DNA of 64,000 nt from an uncultured bacterium (lineage in GTDB: Bacteria; Bacteroidota; Bacteroidia; Bacteroidales; UBA932): contig CASGCS010000023.1 of the NCBI GenBank assembly GCA_949300025.1, positions 1 through 64,000 of the forward strand, in the 5' to 3' direction. A program made the translations under genes and the position numbers. Each line of letters starts with the position of its first letter. Position 1 is the stretch's first letter. The notes beneath the pieces are model-generated. The model was not told the DNA's origin. It saw only the letters and a program-made list of their open reading frames with translations, and did not search any database. Below, piece by piece: positions 16,024 through 26,645 of the stretch.

Positions 16024-17766
16024 TCAATAGGTAAAAGTACTGTCTCCGATAAACTCCCTCAACACAGAAGTCGGCGGAATTCCTTTCTGCTCTTTGGGAG
16101 AAAGGTCTGTTATGTATGAAAGAAACTTTATCAGGCGCAGGCTCTCTGAATAGGCCGCGGAGGCAGGAGAAATCCTGCGCAGAAGAGGCTCTGCATAATA
16201 TTTAAGCAATGGAAGTTCGTATATAAGGAAAGAGTTGAACATTATGTCGGCATTCTCCTGATATGGGAATATGTTCCTGTACTCACCCTTCCTTACGCTG
16301 TCCCAACGTAAAATAGTCTCCTCTGCAGAAGTCCCGCGGAAATTGTTGTCACGCACAAGCCTTCTGAGCAGACGGTTGTCGGTGGTGGAAATGCAGTTGT
16401 TTTCGTCAATTGCCAGAGATGTGAGCGCAGAGGCATATATCTTGAATTTCTTATCGCTGTCTGTCTGGGAGGTCAGTTGCGGATTAAGCGCGTGAATACC
16501 TTCCATTATGAGAATGTCGTTTTCATTCATCCTGACCTTCTGACCGTCGTAATAGCGCGAGCCAGAAGCAAAATCGAATTTTGGCAATTCTATCTCCTCA
16601 CCGTTGAAGAGCTGATTGAGCTGTCTGTTGAGCAGTTCCAGGTCAAGGGCATGCAGATTTTCAAAGTCATAGTTTCCATCGCTGTCTTTTGGAGTCTGCT
16701 CACGGTCCAGGAAATAATTGTCCATTGCTATCACTATTGGATTTAGCCCCAGCACCTTCAGCTGAACCGCAATTCTTTTGGAAGTGGTGGTTTTCCCGCT
16801 GCTGGAAGGGCCGGCTATAAGCACCAGTTTGACTCTTCCCCGTCTTTCATTGATCTGGTCGGCAATTGCAGCATACTTCCGCTCATGCAATGCCTCCGCT
16901 ATCTGGATAAGTTCAGCGGCATGTCCCGCCTGGATTGCCTGATTTACCGTCCCTATGTCACGGGCTCCGAGTATGGCGCACCTGTCGCTGTTTTCCTTGA
17001 AAATTTCATAAAGATTCTCCTGATAGACAAATTTGGGAAGCATGTATGGAGAGAAAGGCTCGGGAAACCTCAGACAAAAGCCTTTGTTGTATTTGACAAG
17101 GTCGTATTCGTTTATATAACCGGTAGAATAGAGCAAAGGCCCGTAAAAGGTGTCGCAATAACCGTCCAGATAATAAGTTGTAACAAAGAAGTATCCAAGC
17201 CCTTTTGCAAGCATGGCCTTCTCGCTCTGTCCGTTTTCGGTAAAAAGCCTGACAGCATCGCTGTTGGAATCTTTTGTCTTTATAAAGGGTATGTTGCCGG
17301 AGACAAGTTCCGCCATTCTCTTTTTGAGCCGGGCCACATCATCCTCGCAGACATTGATAGAGTCGGGCAGATTATGCAGCTGCCCGTTTTCGCCCCTGTC
17401 ATGGAGTTCTCCGTAATAACCGTTGGGGAGAGAATACTTGAGCGTAAGCTGATATCTCTTGCCATAGACATCCACAACCGCTTTCTGAAGCAGAAAAGAG
17501 AGAGAACGGATGTAGGTACGCCGGCCATCGGCGTCTGCTATGGTCAAAAAAGTAATGGAGTGCGCCATATAGAGCCTGAAATCCAAAGACTTCAACCTGT
17601 TATCCACATAAGCAGCCAAAACAGGACGCAAGACGCCGTCGTCGCACTTCTTCTGGATAAGATTTATTGACTGCAGCAATTCCAGCAGTGTCGAACCGGT
17701 TTTGCAGACATGGTATTCATTAGTGTCGCTACAATATACTCTTACGCTATCCATACCTTCAATCAT
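16024..17766 (-). CDS. Nucleoside (uridine-type) kinase with N-terminal TGS/ThrRS-like domains
   Basis: A 580-residue protein. Residues 1-80 resemble a TGS-type ubiquitin-like domain (VRVYCSDTNEYHVCKTGSTL). The middle resembles the threonyl-tRNA synthetase editing-associated domain seen in this family. The C-terminal half is a P-loop kinase of the uridine kinase/phosphoribulokinase group, with Walker A IAGPSSSGKTTTSKRI and the substrate-loop MDNYFLDREQTPKDSDGNYD. It should phosphorylate a nucleoside or a related hydroxyl compound with ATP, and uridine is the usual annotation. This three-domain layout recurs in Bacteroidota and clostridial homologues. The start overlaps the uvrA stop by eight bases. 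An in-frame ATG at 17754 is an alternative start. Confidence 0.85.
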   Translation of the reverse strand: MIEGMDSVRVYCSDTNEYHVCKTGSTLLELLQSINLIQKKCDDGVLRPVLAAYVDNRLKSLDFRLYMAHSITFLTIADADGRRTYIRSLSFLLQKAVVDVYGKRYQLTLKYSLPNGYYGELHDRGENGQLHNLPDSINVCEDDVARLKKRMAELVSGNIPFIKTKDSNSDAVRLFTENGQSEKAMLAKGLGYFFVTTYYLDGYCDTFYGPLLYSTGYINEYDLVKYNKGFCLRFPEPFSPYMLPKFVYQENLYEIFKENSDRCAILGARDIGTVNQAIQAGHAAELIQIAEALHERKYAAIADQINERRGRVKLVLIAGPSSSGKTTTSKRIAVQLKVLGLNPIVIAMDNYFLDREQTPKDSDGNYDFENLHALDLELLNRQLNQLFNGEEIELPKFDFASGSRYYDGQKVRMNENDILIMEGIHALNPQLTSQTDSDKKFKIYASALTSLAIDENNCISTTDNRLLRRLVRDNNFRGTSAEETILRWDSVRKGEYRNIFPYQENADIMFNSFLIYELPLLKYYAEPLLRRISPASAAYSESLRLIKFLSYITDLSPKEQKGIPPTSVLREFIGDSTFTY

Positions 17767-20584
17767 TTAATATTGGTTTTAAAAATTCTCCCGTCACCGA
17801 ATCTCTGTTTGCTGCAACCTGCTCAGGAGTGCCGCAGGCCACTATCCTGCCTCCCTTCTCTCCTCCTTCAGGGCCCATGTCAATCAGGTAATCTGCACAT
17901 TTCAGCACATCCGTATTGTGCTCTATCACTATAACGGTATTCCCGTTGTCTACAATTTTCTGAAGCACGCCCAGAAGTATCTTTATATCATGGAAATGGA
18001 GACCTGTCGTCGGTTCGTCAAGAATATAGACAGAATTGCCGGTCGCTTTCCTGGAGAGTTCTGCCGCCAGCTTTATCCGCTGGCTCTCGCCACCGCTGAG
18101 CGTAGTAGAGGGCTGTCCCAATTTGACATAACCGAGCCCCACTTCTTCAAGAGCCTTCAGTTTGGGATAAATGCTCGGAATATTTTCAAAAAAGAGAAGC
18201 GCCTCTGAAATGGTCATCTCCAGGACATCGTTGATATTCTTGCCCTTGTATTTGACTGCCAGAGTCTGTTCATTATACCTTCTGCCGTTGCACTCCCTGC
18301 ATGTAACAAAGACACTCGGCAAAAAATTCATCTCTATAGTCTGCACTCCTGCACCCTTGCATGTTTCGCAGCGGCCACCTTTTACATTGAAAGAGAATCT
18401 GCCCGCCTTATATCCTCTGATTCTGGCATCAGGAGTATTTACAAAAAGTTTTCTGATTTCTCCAAAGAGGTTGGTATATGTTGCAGGGTTGCTTCGCGGA
18501 GTGCGGCCTATAGGAGTCTGGTCTACTACAATAAGCTTGTCCACATTCTCTATTCCTTCAATGGAACCGTAAGGCAGCGGTTCCATGAGAGAATGATAAA
18601 AATGGCGGCTCAAGACAGGCATAAGCGTATCGACAACAAGCGACGACTTTCCGCTGCCGCTTACTCCGCTCACACCTACAAGACAGCCCAGCGGAATCCT
18701 GAGGTCTACGTTTTTGAGATTGTTTCCGCATGCTCCTTTAAGTTCCAGATATTTCCCGTTTCCGCCACGCCGTTTTTCAGGAACCTCGATTTTCCTTATA
18801 CCCCGCAGATAGTCTGCCGTATAACTGCCTAGCTTCTTTATCTTAGCCAAAGGCATCTTCATAAGTTCCTCCGGCGTACCGTTATAGAGCAGACGCCCGC
18901 CGTTGACTCCCGCTGCCGGCCCGAGGTCTACAAGCCAGTCGCTCGAAAGAATCATGTCGCGGTCGTGCTCCACCACCATTACCGAATTGCCTTCATCACG
19001 CAGCTCCTTCAGGGAATTTATCAGTTTTATATTGTCTCTCTGGTGCAGCCCTATACTCGGTTCATCCAGGATATAAAGCACATTCACCAGTTTACTTCCA
19101 ATCTGTGTCGCAAGTCTTATCCTCTGGCTCTCCCCTCCGCTGAGGCTTCTGGTAGCCCTGTCAAGCGAAAGATAGTTCAGCCCCACGGCCCTTAAAAAGC
19201 CTATTCTGTCGCGAAGTTCCTTCAGAATATCATCTGCAATAAGGTTCTGCCTTTGAGAAAATTTCTCAGGCAGTGTGCCTATCCAGTCACAAAGCAGGTC
19301 TATATCCATCCTGCTCACCATAGCTATATCCTTCCCGTCTATCCTGAAATAAAGAGCCTCCTTTTTAAGCCTGCTGCCGCCACACTCAGGACAAACCCGC
19401 TCCTGCATATACCGCTCCTTACGCCCGATACTCTCATCCGACTCGTTGAGCTGCTGCTCCAGTTTGGCCATGATTCCGGGGAAGGGGGCAAGCTGGGTTC
19501 CGTCTGCCAGATTGACCCTGAAAAGGGTATCGCTTCCGTAGATCAGGGCATTTATCACATCTTCAGGAAGATTTCCGACAGGCTCGTTCAACGAGAATTC
19601 CATATTACGGCTCATGGCTTCAAGTATCCGGAACCAGTTGTTGTCCTTGTAGGCACCCAGCGGCCCGATACCTCCCTGGTTTATAGACTTGCTCTTGTCG
19701 GGAAAAATCCTCTCCAGATCTATGCTTGCAAGAAAACCGAGCCCTTTGCACCTTGGGCATGCCCCTTGCGGAGAGTTGAAAGAAAAGGTATGAGGCGCCG
19801 GCTCCTGCAGCGACATTCCGCTGTCGGGGCACATCAGATGGCGGCTGAAAAACCTTGGTTCATGCCCGGTTCCGTATTCTATTACGGCCAAAGTGCCTTT
19901 GCCCTGTTCGAGAGCCGCAGAGACAGAACTGCTGATTCGCTTATAATCATCTTCTGAAGGTATAAGCTTGTCTATCACCAGTTCTATGAAATGTACCTTG
20001 TAACGGTCGAGAGGACGCATGTCTGCAACGTCGTAAAGAGTGCCGTCAACCCTTACCTGCTGGTAGCCCTTTCTTAAAAGAGATTCGAAAAGTTCTTTAT
20101 AATGACCCTTGCGCCCTACCACAAGAGGGGAAAGCAACAGGATTTTCTTTCCCTTGTAACTGCTGATCAGAAGTTCTACAATCTGCTCATTTGTATATTT
20201 TACCATCTTCCTGCCGGTATGGGGCGAATAGGCATCGGCAACCCGGGCATAAAGCAGACGCAAAAAATCATAGATCTCGGTCATTGTACCTACGGTAGAG
20301 CGCGGATTGCGGCCCGTTGTCTTCTGTTCTATGGCTATGACCGGGCTAAGACCGCTTATGCTCTCCACATCAGGCCTTTCCAAAATCCCTATATATTGGC
20401 GGGCATAGGCAGAGAGTGTTTCCATATAGCGGCGCTGCCCCTCAGCATATATTGTATCAAAGGCAAGCGTAGATTTCCCGCTTCCGCTAAGTCCGGTCAC
20501 CACCACCAGCCTCCTTAACGGAATATCCACATCAATACCCTTGAGGTTGTGTGCTTTTGCTCCTGTTATACTAAGCTTGTCCAT
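17759..20584 (-). CDS. uvrA: UvrA excinuclease ABC subunit A
   Basis: About 941 residues; the damage-recognition ATPase of nucleotide excision repair, acting as a dimer with UvrB. Two ABC-type modules are present: Walker [10 protein letters not shown] near the N-terminus and GVSGSGKSS near 630, each with a signature ([15 protein letters not shown] and [15 protein letters not shown]). Zinc-binding Cys pairs are CPECGG in the middle and [14 protein letters not shown] in the C-terminal half. The first zinc-finger region reads CPDSG then CPRCKG, so its first CxxC pair is incomplete. I start at ATG 20582-20584 ([16 protein letters not shown]), which shares a base with the upstream transglycosylase stop; the open frame extends further upstream but that part lies inside the transglycosylase gene. 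Confidence 0.96.
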   Translation of the reverse strand: MDKLSITGAKAHNLKGIDVDIPLRRLVVVTGLSGSGKSTLAFDTIYAEGQRRYMETLSAYARQYIGILERPDVESISGLSPVIAIEQKTTGRNPRSTVGTMTEIYDFLRLLYARVADAYSPHTGRKMVKYTNEQIVELLISSYKGKKILLLSPLVVGRKGHYKELFESLLRKGYQQVRVDGTLYDVADMRPLDRYKVHFIELVIDKLIPSEDDYKRISSSVSAALEQGKGTLAVIEYGTGHEPRFFSRHLMCPDSGMSLQEPAPHTFSFNSPQGACPRCKGLGFLASIDLERIFPDKSKSINQGGIGPLGAYKDNNWFRILEAMSRNMEFSLNEPVGNLPEDVINALIYGSDTLFRVNLADGTQLAPFPGIMAKLEQQLNESDESIGRKERYMQERVCPECGGSRLKKEALYFRIDGKDIAMVSRMDIDLLCDWIGTLPEKFSQRQNLIADDILKELRDRIGFLRAVGLNYLSLDRATRSLSGGESQRIRLATQIGSKLVNVLYILDEPSIGLHQRDNIKLINSLKELRDEGNSVMVVEHDRDMILSSDWLVDLGPAAGVNGGRLLYNGTPEELMKMPLAKIKKLGSYTADYLRGIRKIEVPEKRRGGNGKYLELKGACGNNLKNVDLRIPLGCLVGVSGVSGSGKSSLVVDTLMPVLSRHFYHSLMEPLPYGSIEGIENVDKLIVVDQTPIGRTPRSNPATYTNLFGEIRKLFVNTPDARIRGYKAGRFSFNVKGGRCETCKGAGVQTIEMNFLPSVFVTCRECNGRRYNEQTLAVKYKGKNINDVLEMTISEALLFFENIPSIYPKLKALEEVGLGYVKLGQPSTTLSGGESQRIKLAAELSRKATGNSVYILDEPTTGLHFHDIKILLGVLQKIVDNGNTVIVIEHNTDVLKCADYLIDMGPEGGEKGGRIVACGTPEQVAANRDSVTGEFLKPILND

Positions 20585-21531
20585 TACAGTTCGCGGGCTC
20601 CCTCTACCGGAACCAAAACCGTATATTCCTTGCCTCTGCGGTTGTCCAGCTTGTTTGAACGAATCCACTCGTTGCAGAGTTTGATCATCTTGAAGTTCGT
20701 ATTATGTTCGGCTGCAAAGTCGCTCCAGTTGGCAATTTTACCGCTTACCTTTACTTCCCTGCACTCGTAAGGCTTGAACTTGTCACTCTCTTCCAGATAA
20801 AAGCCGTATTTTTTCGGGTCGTTCATCAGTGTCTTGAAAGCTATCGCCCTGTAAACATAGCGCGCAGTCTCTATTGGAAGCTGCATGTCATAATAATTGG
20901 TTATTGACTGATAGCCAATCCTCTCCTCGATATTTTTCATGCCTATGTTATATGAAGCTGCTGCAAGAGTCCAGTTTCCGAACTTTTCATACGCCTTCCT
21001 GAAATATTTGCAGGCAGCCCTCGTACTCTTTTCCACATTGTAACGTTCATCTACCTGTGCTGAGACCTCCAGCCCGTACTCTCTTGCAGTAGAGGCAAGG
21101 AACTGCCAGTATCCGCATGCACCCGCCGGAGACACCACCGGCTGAAGCGAACTTTCTGCCACACACAGATAGAAGAAATCCGGATGTAACCCCTCCTCTT
21201 TCAGTATTTTCTCAATTTGAGACTGATACCTGCCGGCCAGCTGCATGATATATGTCATTGAACCGTGCCAGTAGGAAATGGTCGTAAGTTCTCTCCGGAG
21301 GCTTTCCCTTACATCAACATAATTCAACGGGACATTTTCACCCGCAAACGATGCACTGTCTGGCAGGGGTGCCGGAAGCACTCTCTGGTTCAGACTCTCA
21401 CCGTTGTTCCAGGCCACTATTCCTTTCCATTCGGCGGCGGCGTTGCTTGCCGCCATGTTGGCTGAATTGCAGGATAAAATCGAAGACACGGCAACCAGGA
21501 CCGCAAATGGCAATACAAAATACTTTTTCAT
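20584..21531 (-). CDS. Membrane-bound lytic transglycosylase (SLT/MltD-type lipoprotein)
   Basis: A 315-residue lipoprotein. The signal peptide ends in the lipobox LSC ([13 protein letters not shown]), which would anchor it to a membrane. The catalytic SLT/GH23 domain spans about 110-235. VAESSLQP carries the catalytic Glu, followed by [19 protein letters not shown] and AAASYNIGM, the usual GH23 landmarks. Such enzymes cut the MurNAc-GlcNAc bond of peptidoglycan to 1,6-anhydro products during wall turnover. A short basic C-terminal tail follows ([10 protein letters not shown]), which could be a degenerate LysM-like module. The stop overlaps the uvrA start by one base, so the two are cotranscribed. 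Confidence 0.88.
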   Translation of the reverse strand: MKKYFVLPFAVLVAVSSILSCNSANMAASNAAAEWKGIVAWNNGESLNQRVLPAPLPDSASFAGENVPLNYVDVRESLRRELTTISYWHGSMTYIMQLAGRYQSQIEKILKEEGLHPDFFYLCVAESSLQPVVSPAGACGYWQFLASTAREYGLEVSAQVDERYNVEKSTRAACKYFRKAYEKFGNWTLAAASYNIGMKNIEERIGYQSITNYYDMQLPIETARYVYRAIAFKTLMNDPKKYGFYLEESDKFKPYECREVKVSGKIANWSDFAAEHNTNFKMIKLCNEWIRSNKLDNRRGKEYTVLVPVEGAREL

Positions 21532-21550
21532 ACTCTATTGTTTATTCATA

Positions 21551-22195
21551 TTATTCTCCGCGCAGAAAGGGATTTGTAGTAACCTCCGATGCAATTGTGG
21601 TTTCCGGCCCGTGCCCGGGCAAAACCCTCGTATCGGGAGGAAGCGTTGCAATCTTATGGAGCAGGCTTTCCATAATCTGGTCATAGTCTCCTCCGGGCAA
21701 GTCTGTACGGCCTATACTGCCGGCAAAAAGGGTATCTCCGCTAAAGAGAACCTCATCTTTACTGCAATAATAGCATACCCCGCCCCGCGTATGGCCGGGC
21801 GTATGGATAACCCGCAACTCGGTATTGCCGAAAGTGAGAAGCCGGCCATCTTCTACCTCCACGATATTGTCTGCTGGCGGCTGCTCTATATTGTACCCGA
21901 ACATCTGGCAATACTGCTGCGCCCGCTCCAACTGCCCTTTGTCCAACGGATGGATATAGGTAGGCACATGCCATGTACGTGTCACAAAGGCATTTCCCAT
22001 AACATGGTCGAAATGGCCGTGCGTACAAAGCAACATCACCGGTTTCAGATTGTTTGACTCGACAAAATCCACAACCCGCCGCTGTTCGCTCACGGTCTCC
22101 AGACCAGGATCTATGATTACACATTCGCCCGTACTGTCATAGGCTATGTAGCAGCACTCTCTCAAATCATTTACATAAAAAGTCTTTACCTGCAT
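21551..22195 (-). CDS. Metallo-beta-lactamase-fold hydrolase (glyoxalase II-like)
   Basis: A 214-residue cytoplasmic hydrolase. The metal-binding motif is THGHFDH, a distal His is in HTPGHTRGG, the bridging Asp is in FSGDTLFAGSIGR, and the terminal His is in PGHGPETT. All canonical ligands for a two-metal centre are present. Closest relatives are usually annotated as hydroxyacylglutathione hydrolase or generic MBL-fold hydrolase; in an organism without evident glutathione use, the thioester substrate is uncertain. It begins seven bases after the pcm stop and is followed 19 bases later by the transglycosylase, so pcm-MBL-transglycosylase-uvrA-kinase could be one transcript. Confidence 0.88.
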   Translation of the reverse strand: MQVKTFYVNDLRECCYIAYDSTGECVIIDPGLETVSEQRRVVDFVESNNLKPVMLLCTHGHFDHVMGNAFVTRTWHVPTYIHPLDKGQLERAQQYCQMFGYNIEQPPADNIVEVEDGRLLTFGNTELRVIHTPGHTRGGVCYYCSKDEVLFSGDTLFAGSIGRTDLPGGDYDQIMESLLHKIATLPPDTRVLPGHGPETTIASEVTTNPFLRGE

Positions 22196-22202
22196 ATTCT
22201 CT

Positions 22203-22886
22203 TTACTTTACGGTTCCTTCCAGCATAGGCACGAAGTTGCATGCCCCCGCCTCACTCTTTTCATAACAATTTTCGGCCGTTTTTGTTATCACCCACAGTT
22301 TCTGAGAGACCGAATCCGCTTTCACGTTGCAAACCCTCTCATCACTGCCGCAATTTACCGGTATTACCATTCTGCCTCCGGGCGAGAGTTGCTCCAAAAG
22401 CCTTGCCGGTATTTCAGGAGCGCAGCAGGTCACCAATATTGCATCGTAGGGTGCCGCAGGCGCATAGCCGTTTCTGCCGTCACCGAAGAAAAGGGTGAAC
22501 CCGGAATATCCCAGCTCTTTCAATTTTACGTTGGCAAGGCGGCACAGGCTCTTGTAGCGCTCGATTGTAAAGACCTTTGCCCCCATTTCCAACAACACGG
22601 CGGTCTGATAGCCGCATCCTGTCCCCACTTCCAACACTTTTTTCCCGCTTACACTGCCGAGCAGAGTACTCTGCAGGGCAACAGTCGAAGGCTGAGACAT
22701 TGTCTGGTTTTCAAGGATAGGCATGGGAATATCCATATATGCCCGCTCCTGCAGCCCTGTCTCAAGAAAAGAGTGACGCGCCACCCTGCCGATGGCCTCA
22801 AGCGCACTGCCGCTGTAAGAGCCTTTGGCTGCCAAATCCTTGACCATTCTGTTTCTCCGGCCGAAATACAAAGGGGTATCTATCAT
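22203..22886 (-). CDS. pcm: Protein-L-isoaspartate O-methyltransferase
   Basis: About 227 residues. It transfers methyl from S-adenosylmethionine to L-isoaspartyl residues in aged proteins, starting their repair. The SAM-binding motif VLEVGTGCGYQTAVLLEMGA and the upstream QTMSQPSTVALQ substrate segment are typical of the family. Length fits the family from ATG 22884-22886 (MIDTPLYFGRRN). The open frame continues upstream, but it would run into the divergent deoxynucleoside kinase gene, so I reject the longer start. A TATTTTTG box on the minus strand (22891-22898) lies so close that the message may be nearly leaderless. Confidence 0.92.
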   Translation of the reverse strand: MIDTPLYFGRRNRMVKDLAAKGSYSGSALEAIGRVARHSFLETGLQERAYMDIPMPILENQTMSQPSTVALQSTLLGSVSGKKVLEVGTGCGYQTAVLLEMGAKVFTIERYKSLCRLANVKLKELGYSGFTLFFGDGRNGYAPAAPYDAILVTCCAPEIPARLLEQLSPGGRMVIPVNCGSDERVCNVKADSVSQKLWVITKTAENCYEKSEAGACNFVPMLEGTVK

Positions 22887-22908
22887 AATGCAAAAATAGC
22901 AAACAAAA

Positions 22909-22938
22909 TTTGACACCCCCGTTTTTTTCGTAATTTTG
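22909..22938 (+). promoter_or_regulatory. Bacteroides-type promoter of the deoxynucleoside kinase gene
   Basis: TTTG at 22909-22912 and TAATTTTG at 22931-22938 are separated by 18 bases. Both match the -33/-7 consensus of Bacteroides primary-sigma promoters. The start codon is 25 bases downstream. Confidence 0.62.
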
Positions 22939-22963
22939 CCATGAGTTTTTAAAGAGTTTTTAT

Positions 22964-23578
22964 ATGCACATAGCTGTTGCCGGAAACATAGGAAGCGGAA
23001 AGACCACACTCACCAGACTGTTGGCCAAAAATTACGGTTGGGAGCCCAAATTCGAAGATGTGGACGTAAACCCATATCTCTCTGATTTCTACAATGACAT
23101 GCAAAGATGGTCTTTCAACCTTCAGATCTACTTCCTCAACAAAAGGTTCAAGGATATTGTGGAGATTGCAAATTCCGGCAGGAATGTGATTCAGGACAGG
23201 ACAATATATGAAGACGCCTGCATCTTTGCCCCGAACCTTCTTTCAATGGGGCTGATGTCTTCACGCGATTTCGACAATTACAGTTCGCTCTTCAGCCTGA
23301 TGCTCTCGCTGGTCAAGCCGCCCGATTTGCTGATATATCTCAAATCTTCGATACCCAACCTTGTCACCCAGATTCAGAAAAGGGGGCGCGAATATGAGGC
23401 CTCAATCCGGCTCGACTACCTGCAGGGGCTCAACGACCGCTATGAAGAGTGGATTCAGAACTACTCCGACGGCAAGAAACTTATTATAAACGTAGACACC
23501 GTAAAATTCGAAGAGAGCCCCAAAGACCTGAGCCATGTCATAGACCTGATAGACGGGCAGCTAAACGGCCTCTTCTAA
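22964..23578 (+). CDS. Deoxynucleoside kinase (dGK/dCK-type)
   Basis: A 204-residue P-loop kinase. Walker A is GNIGSGKTTL at the extreme N-terminus, DRTIYEDA is the family's DRS-type motif, and KRGREYE is the Arg-rich lid that closes over ATP. It phosphorylates a deoxynucleoside at the 5' position for nucleotide salvage; which base it prefers cannot be told by eye. Length is normal for the bacterial dGK/dAK group. It stands alone on the plus strand between divergent pcm and the hydrolase gene at 23681. Confidence 0.92.
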   Translation: MHIAVAGNIGSGKTTLTRLLAKNYGWEPKFEDVDVNPYLSDFYNDMQRWSFNLQIYFLNKRFKDIVEIANSGRNVIQDRTIYEDACIFAPNLLSMGLMSSRDFDNYSSLFSLMLSLVKPPDLLIYLKSSIPNLVTQIQKRGREYEASIRLDYLQGLNDRYEEWIQNYSDGKKLIINVDTVKFEESPKDLSHVIDLIDGQLNGLF

Positions 23579-23680
23579 CGGCATAACCACACAAACGGTA
23601 ATTCTGGTAACAACATCCGTCATTTATATACACCCCGGCAACAGCCGGCCGCTAACTTTGCACTCATAAATACCCCATTT

Positions 23681-24748
23681 ATGAAAAGCACGATAATTAC
23701 AATGATTGCAGCAGGAGTTCTGGCCGTCGGGGCCGCATCCTGCACACAAGCAGAAAAGGGAGAAAAAGAGATGCAAACCGCAGAATTGAATCTTACCGCC
23801 GGGTGGGACAAGGTCTTTCCCCAGAGCGACAAAGTAAATCACTGCAAGATTACTTTCCACAACCGTTACGGCATTACGCTTGCCGCAGATCTATACATTC
23901 CGAAAAATACAGAAGGCCGGATGCCGGCCATTGCAGTAAGCGGCCCGTTCGGCGCCGTAAAGGAGCAGGCCTCCGGGCTTTATGCGCAGACATTGGCCGA
24001 ACGCGGCTTTCTTACAATCGCATTCGACCCTTCATTTACTGGTGAAAGCGGTGGAGAGCCCCGTTATGTGGCCTCGCCCGACATCAACACCGAAGATTTT
24101 TGCGCCGCTGTAGACTATCTCTCCACGCGCGATGACGTAGACCCTGAACGCATCGGCATTCTCGGTATTTGCGGATGGGGAGGCATGGCTGTAAACGCTG
24201 CGGCGTTGGATACGCGTATCAAAGCCACCGTAGCATCTACGATGTACGATATGAGCAGGGTGAATGCAAACGGATATTTCGATGCCGCAGACAATGCAGC
24301 CTCCCGTATGAGACTGCGCGAAGAACTGAATGCACAGCGCACCGAAGATTACCGCAACGGCACATACGCTTTGGCCGGGGGTGTGGCAGATCCTCTCCCG
24401 GATGATGCACCGCAATTCGTCAAAGATTATCACGCATACTACAAGACTCCCCGGGGCTATCACAAGCGTTCGCTCAACTCCAACAACGGATGGAACAAAA
24501 CTTCGGCCCTCTCTTTCATCAACCAGCCGATTATGGCCTACGCTTCAGAAATAGGCAATGCAGTCCTTCTGGTTCACGGAGAGAATGCCCATTCACGTTA
24601 CTTCAGCGAAGATACCTACAAAAAACTCACAGGTGAGAACAAGGAACTGCTGATTGTTCCGGGAGCCAGCCATACCGATTTATACGACAATACAGACAAA
24701 ATACCTTTTGACAAGATAGAGCAGTTCTACAGGAGATACCTGAAATAA
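23681..24748 (+). CDS. Alpha/beta-hydrolase lipoprotein with cysteine nucleophile
   Basis: A 355-residue protein with a lipoprotein signal ending AASC (VLAVGAASCTQAEKG). The hydrolase domain starts at about residue 45 with FHNRYGITLAADLYIPK. The nucleophile elbow reads GICGWGG, with Cys instead of Ser, as in dienelactone-hydrolase and YcjY-like relatives. The likely catalytic His is in PGASHTDLYD near the C-terminus. It probably hydrolyses an ester or lactone in the periplasm or at a membrane; the substrate is unknown. A -7 box TAACTTTG at 23653-23660 lies 20 bases before the ATG. Its stop is only 11 bases from the stop of the convergent wbpA-like gene. Confidence 0.82.
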   Translation: MKSTIITMIAAGVLAVGAASCTQAEKGEKEMQTAELNLTAGWDKVFPQSDKVNHCKITFHNRYGITLAADLYIPKNTEGRMPAIAVSGPFGAVKEQASGLYAQTLAERGFLTIAFDPSFTGESGGEPRYVASPDINTEDFCAAVDYLSTRDDVDPERIGILGICGWGGMAVNAAALDTRIKATVASTMYDMSRVNANGYFDAADNAASRMRLREELNAQRTEDYRNGTYALAGGVADPLPDDAPQFVKDYHAYYKTPRGYHKRSLNSNNGWNKTSALSFINQPIMAYASEIGNAVLLVHGENAHSRYFSEDTYKKLTGENKELLIVPGASHTDLYDNTDKIPFDKIEQFYRRYLK

Positions 24749-24759
24749 AGGAGACCTCT

Positions 24760-26052
24760 CTACAGGCTCCAGTAAGACAACTTGGAAATCTTGTCTTTAT
24801 AGAGGCCCTTTATATCGGCGAGGACAGCCTTTTCCTTTGTCATGGAGCAGAAATACTCCTCGCTCAAACCGCGATACGGGTTATGGGCCACGGCAACGAC
24901 AACGGCATCGTAACCAGGCTCCGGTTTATCCACAAGCTGCACACCGTACTCCCGCAAGACTTCATCCCTGTCTGCATAAGGGTCCATGACATCTACATTG
25001 CAGCCGTAATCCTTGAACTCGTTCACTATATCCATTACCTTGGAGTTTCTTATGTCCGAAACATTCTCCTTGAAGGTAATGCCCATCACGAGAATCCGTG
25101 AACCGAGTATCCCCTTGCCCAGCGAAATAAGCCTCTTTACAATCTTTTTCCCTATATAGCCGCCCATGGAGTCGTTTATGAAGCGCCCTGCACTTATTAT
25201 CTTGCAATGGTACTTGAGCGCACTTGCCTTATGTACGAGATAATAGGGATCCACCCCTATGCAGTGTCCTCCCACAAGCCCCGGATAAAATTTCAGAAAA
25301 TTCCATTTGGTTCCCGCCGCCTCCAGAACATCGAAGGTATTTATACCTATCCTGCCGAATATTATGGAGAGTTCGTTCATAAGGGCGATGTTTACATCTC
25401 TCTGGGTATTCTCTATTATTTTCGCAGCCTCGGCCACCTTTATGTTCGGAGCGCGGTGAACGCCGGGTCTGACCACAAGTTCATATACCTTTGCTATCTC
25501 ATCCAGAGCCTCCGCATCGCATCCAGAAACAATTTTCACGGTATTGGGCAGAGTATGCACCTTTTCTCCGGGATTGATTCTCTCGGGAGAGTATCCGAAC
25601 TTGAAATCTTCTCCTCCCTTAAGGCCGCTTCTCTCTAAAAGCGGAAGACAGTCCTCCTCCGTACAACCGGGATAGACGGTAGATTCATAAACCACGTAAT
25701 CGCCGCTCTTCAACACCTTTGCCACACTTTCAGTCGCCCCGAGCAGCGGTTTGAGGTCCGGTTCGTTATACTTGTCTATGGGTGTAGGAACGGCTACGAT
25801 AAAAAACGAGGCCTCCGCCAGTTTTTCCAATGAGGAGGTAAACTCTATATCCCTGTTCTTGAACTCTTCGGGAGAGAGTTCATTGCACGGGTCATTTCCG
25901 CCGCGCATCTTCGCCAGTCTGTTTTCATCTATGTCATAACCTATGACCGACAGTTTCTTCGCAAACTCCAGCGCTATGGGCAGCCCCACATATCCCAATC
26001 CCACGACTGCGAGCTTGGCCTCCTTTTTTACCAGTTTGTCATATATTTTCAT
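24760..26052 (-). CDS. wbpA: UDP-N-acetylglucosamine 6-dehydrogenase (WbpA-like)
   Basis: A 430-residue nucleotide-sugar dehydrogenase. The NAD-binding motif is [15 protein letters not shown], and the catalytic Cys is in [13 protein letters not shown]. The N-terminal, central and C-terminal dehydrogenase domains are all present. In the WbpA pathway it oxidises UDP-GlcNAc to UDP-GlcNAc uronic acid with two NAD. The neighbouring B, D and E homologues support that role over UDP-ManNAc or UDP-Glc dehydrogenase. It is last in a seven-gene minus-strand operon, with its ATG overlapping the acetyltransferase stop (ATGA at 26049-26052). Confidence 0.88.
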   Translation of the reverse strand: MKIYDKLVKKEAKLAVVGLGYVGLPIALEFAKKLSVIGYDIDENRLAKMRGGNDPCNELSPEEFKNRDIEFTSSLEKLAEASFFIVAVPTPIDKYNEPDLKPLLGATESVAKVLKSGDYVVYESTVYPGCTEEDCLPLLERSGLKGGEDFKFGYSPERINPGEKVHTLPNTVKIVSGCDAEALDEIAKVYELVVRPGVHRAPNIKVAEAAKIIENTQRDVNIALMNELSIIFGRIGINTFDVLEAAGTKWNFLKFYPGLVGGHCIGVDPYYLVHKASALKYHCKIISAGRFINDSMGGYIGKKIVKRLISLGKGILGSRILVMGITFKENVSDIRNSKVMDIVNEFKDYGCNVDVMDPYADRDEVLREYGVQLVDKPEPGYDAVVVAVAHNPYRGLSEEYFCSMTKEKAVLADIKGLYKDKISKLSYWSL

Positions 26053-26636
26053 ATCACCTCCTGCAATTTTACAACCTTACCATCCTTAAGCATATATCTC
26101 TCCTTGCTTTCAGGGCAGACCGCCATACCCTCCGCATCGAATTCCAGCCTGCATCCCCATTCGCTCATCCAACCTGACTGCCTTGCCGGATTTCCGACCA
26201 CTATGGCGTATGGAGCCACATTTTTCGTTACGACAGCTCCGGCACCTATAAATGCGTACTCGCCTATATCGTGGCCGCAGACTATAGTGGCATTGGCTCC
26301 TATCGTAGCACCTTTGCCCACACGTGTCATTGCATATTCAGACTTGCGGCTGACAGCGCTCCGCGGATTGACCACATTGGTAAATACGCATGACGGGCCC
26401 AAAAAGACATCGTCTGCACAGGTAACCCCGGTATAGACAGATACATTGTTCTGTATCTTTACGTTATTGCCGAGCACCACTCCGGGAGAGACCACGACAT
26501 TCTGTCCGATATTGCATTCCATGCCTATCGTGCAGCCCTCCATTATATGGCTGTAGTGCCATATTTTCGTTCCCTTTCCAATCGTACAACCCTCATCTAC
26601 GGTTGCCGTGGGATGTGCATAATACTCTTTTTCCAT
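26049..26636 (-). CDS. wbpD: Left-handed-helix N-acetyltransferase (WbpD-like)
   Basis: A 195-residue hexapeptide-repeat acyltransferase. Repeats of the [LIV]-G-x4 type run from about residue 12 to 150 ([54 protein letters not shown]). A C-terminal segment holds a CxxS-type short motif. In the WbpA-E-D route it acetylates the 3-amino group of UDP-GlcNAc(3N) uronic acid using acetyl-CoA. The role is supported by linkage to WbpA-, WbpB- and WbpE-like genes. It starts nine bases after the aminotransferase stop. Confidence 0.87.
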   Translation of the reverse strand: MEKEYYAHPTATVDEGCTIGKGTKIWHYSHIMEGCTIGMECNIGQNVVVSPGVVLGNNVKIQNNVSVYTGVTCADDVFLGPSCVFTNVVNPRSAVSRKSEYAMTRVGKGATIGANATIVCGHDIGEYAFIGAGAVVTKNVAPYAIVVGNPARQSGWMSEWGCRLEFDAEGMAVCPESKERYMLKDGKVVKLQEVI

Positions 26637-26645
26637 AACAGCCGC

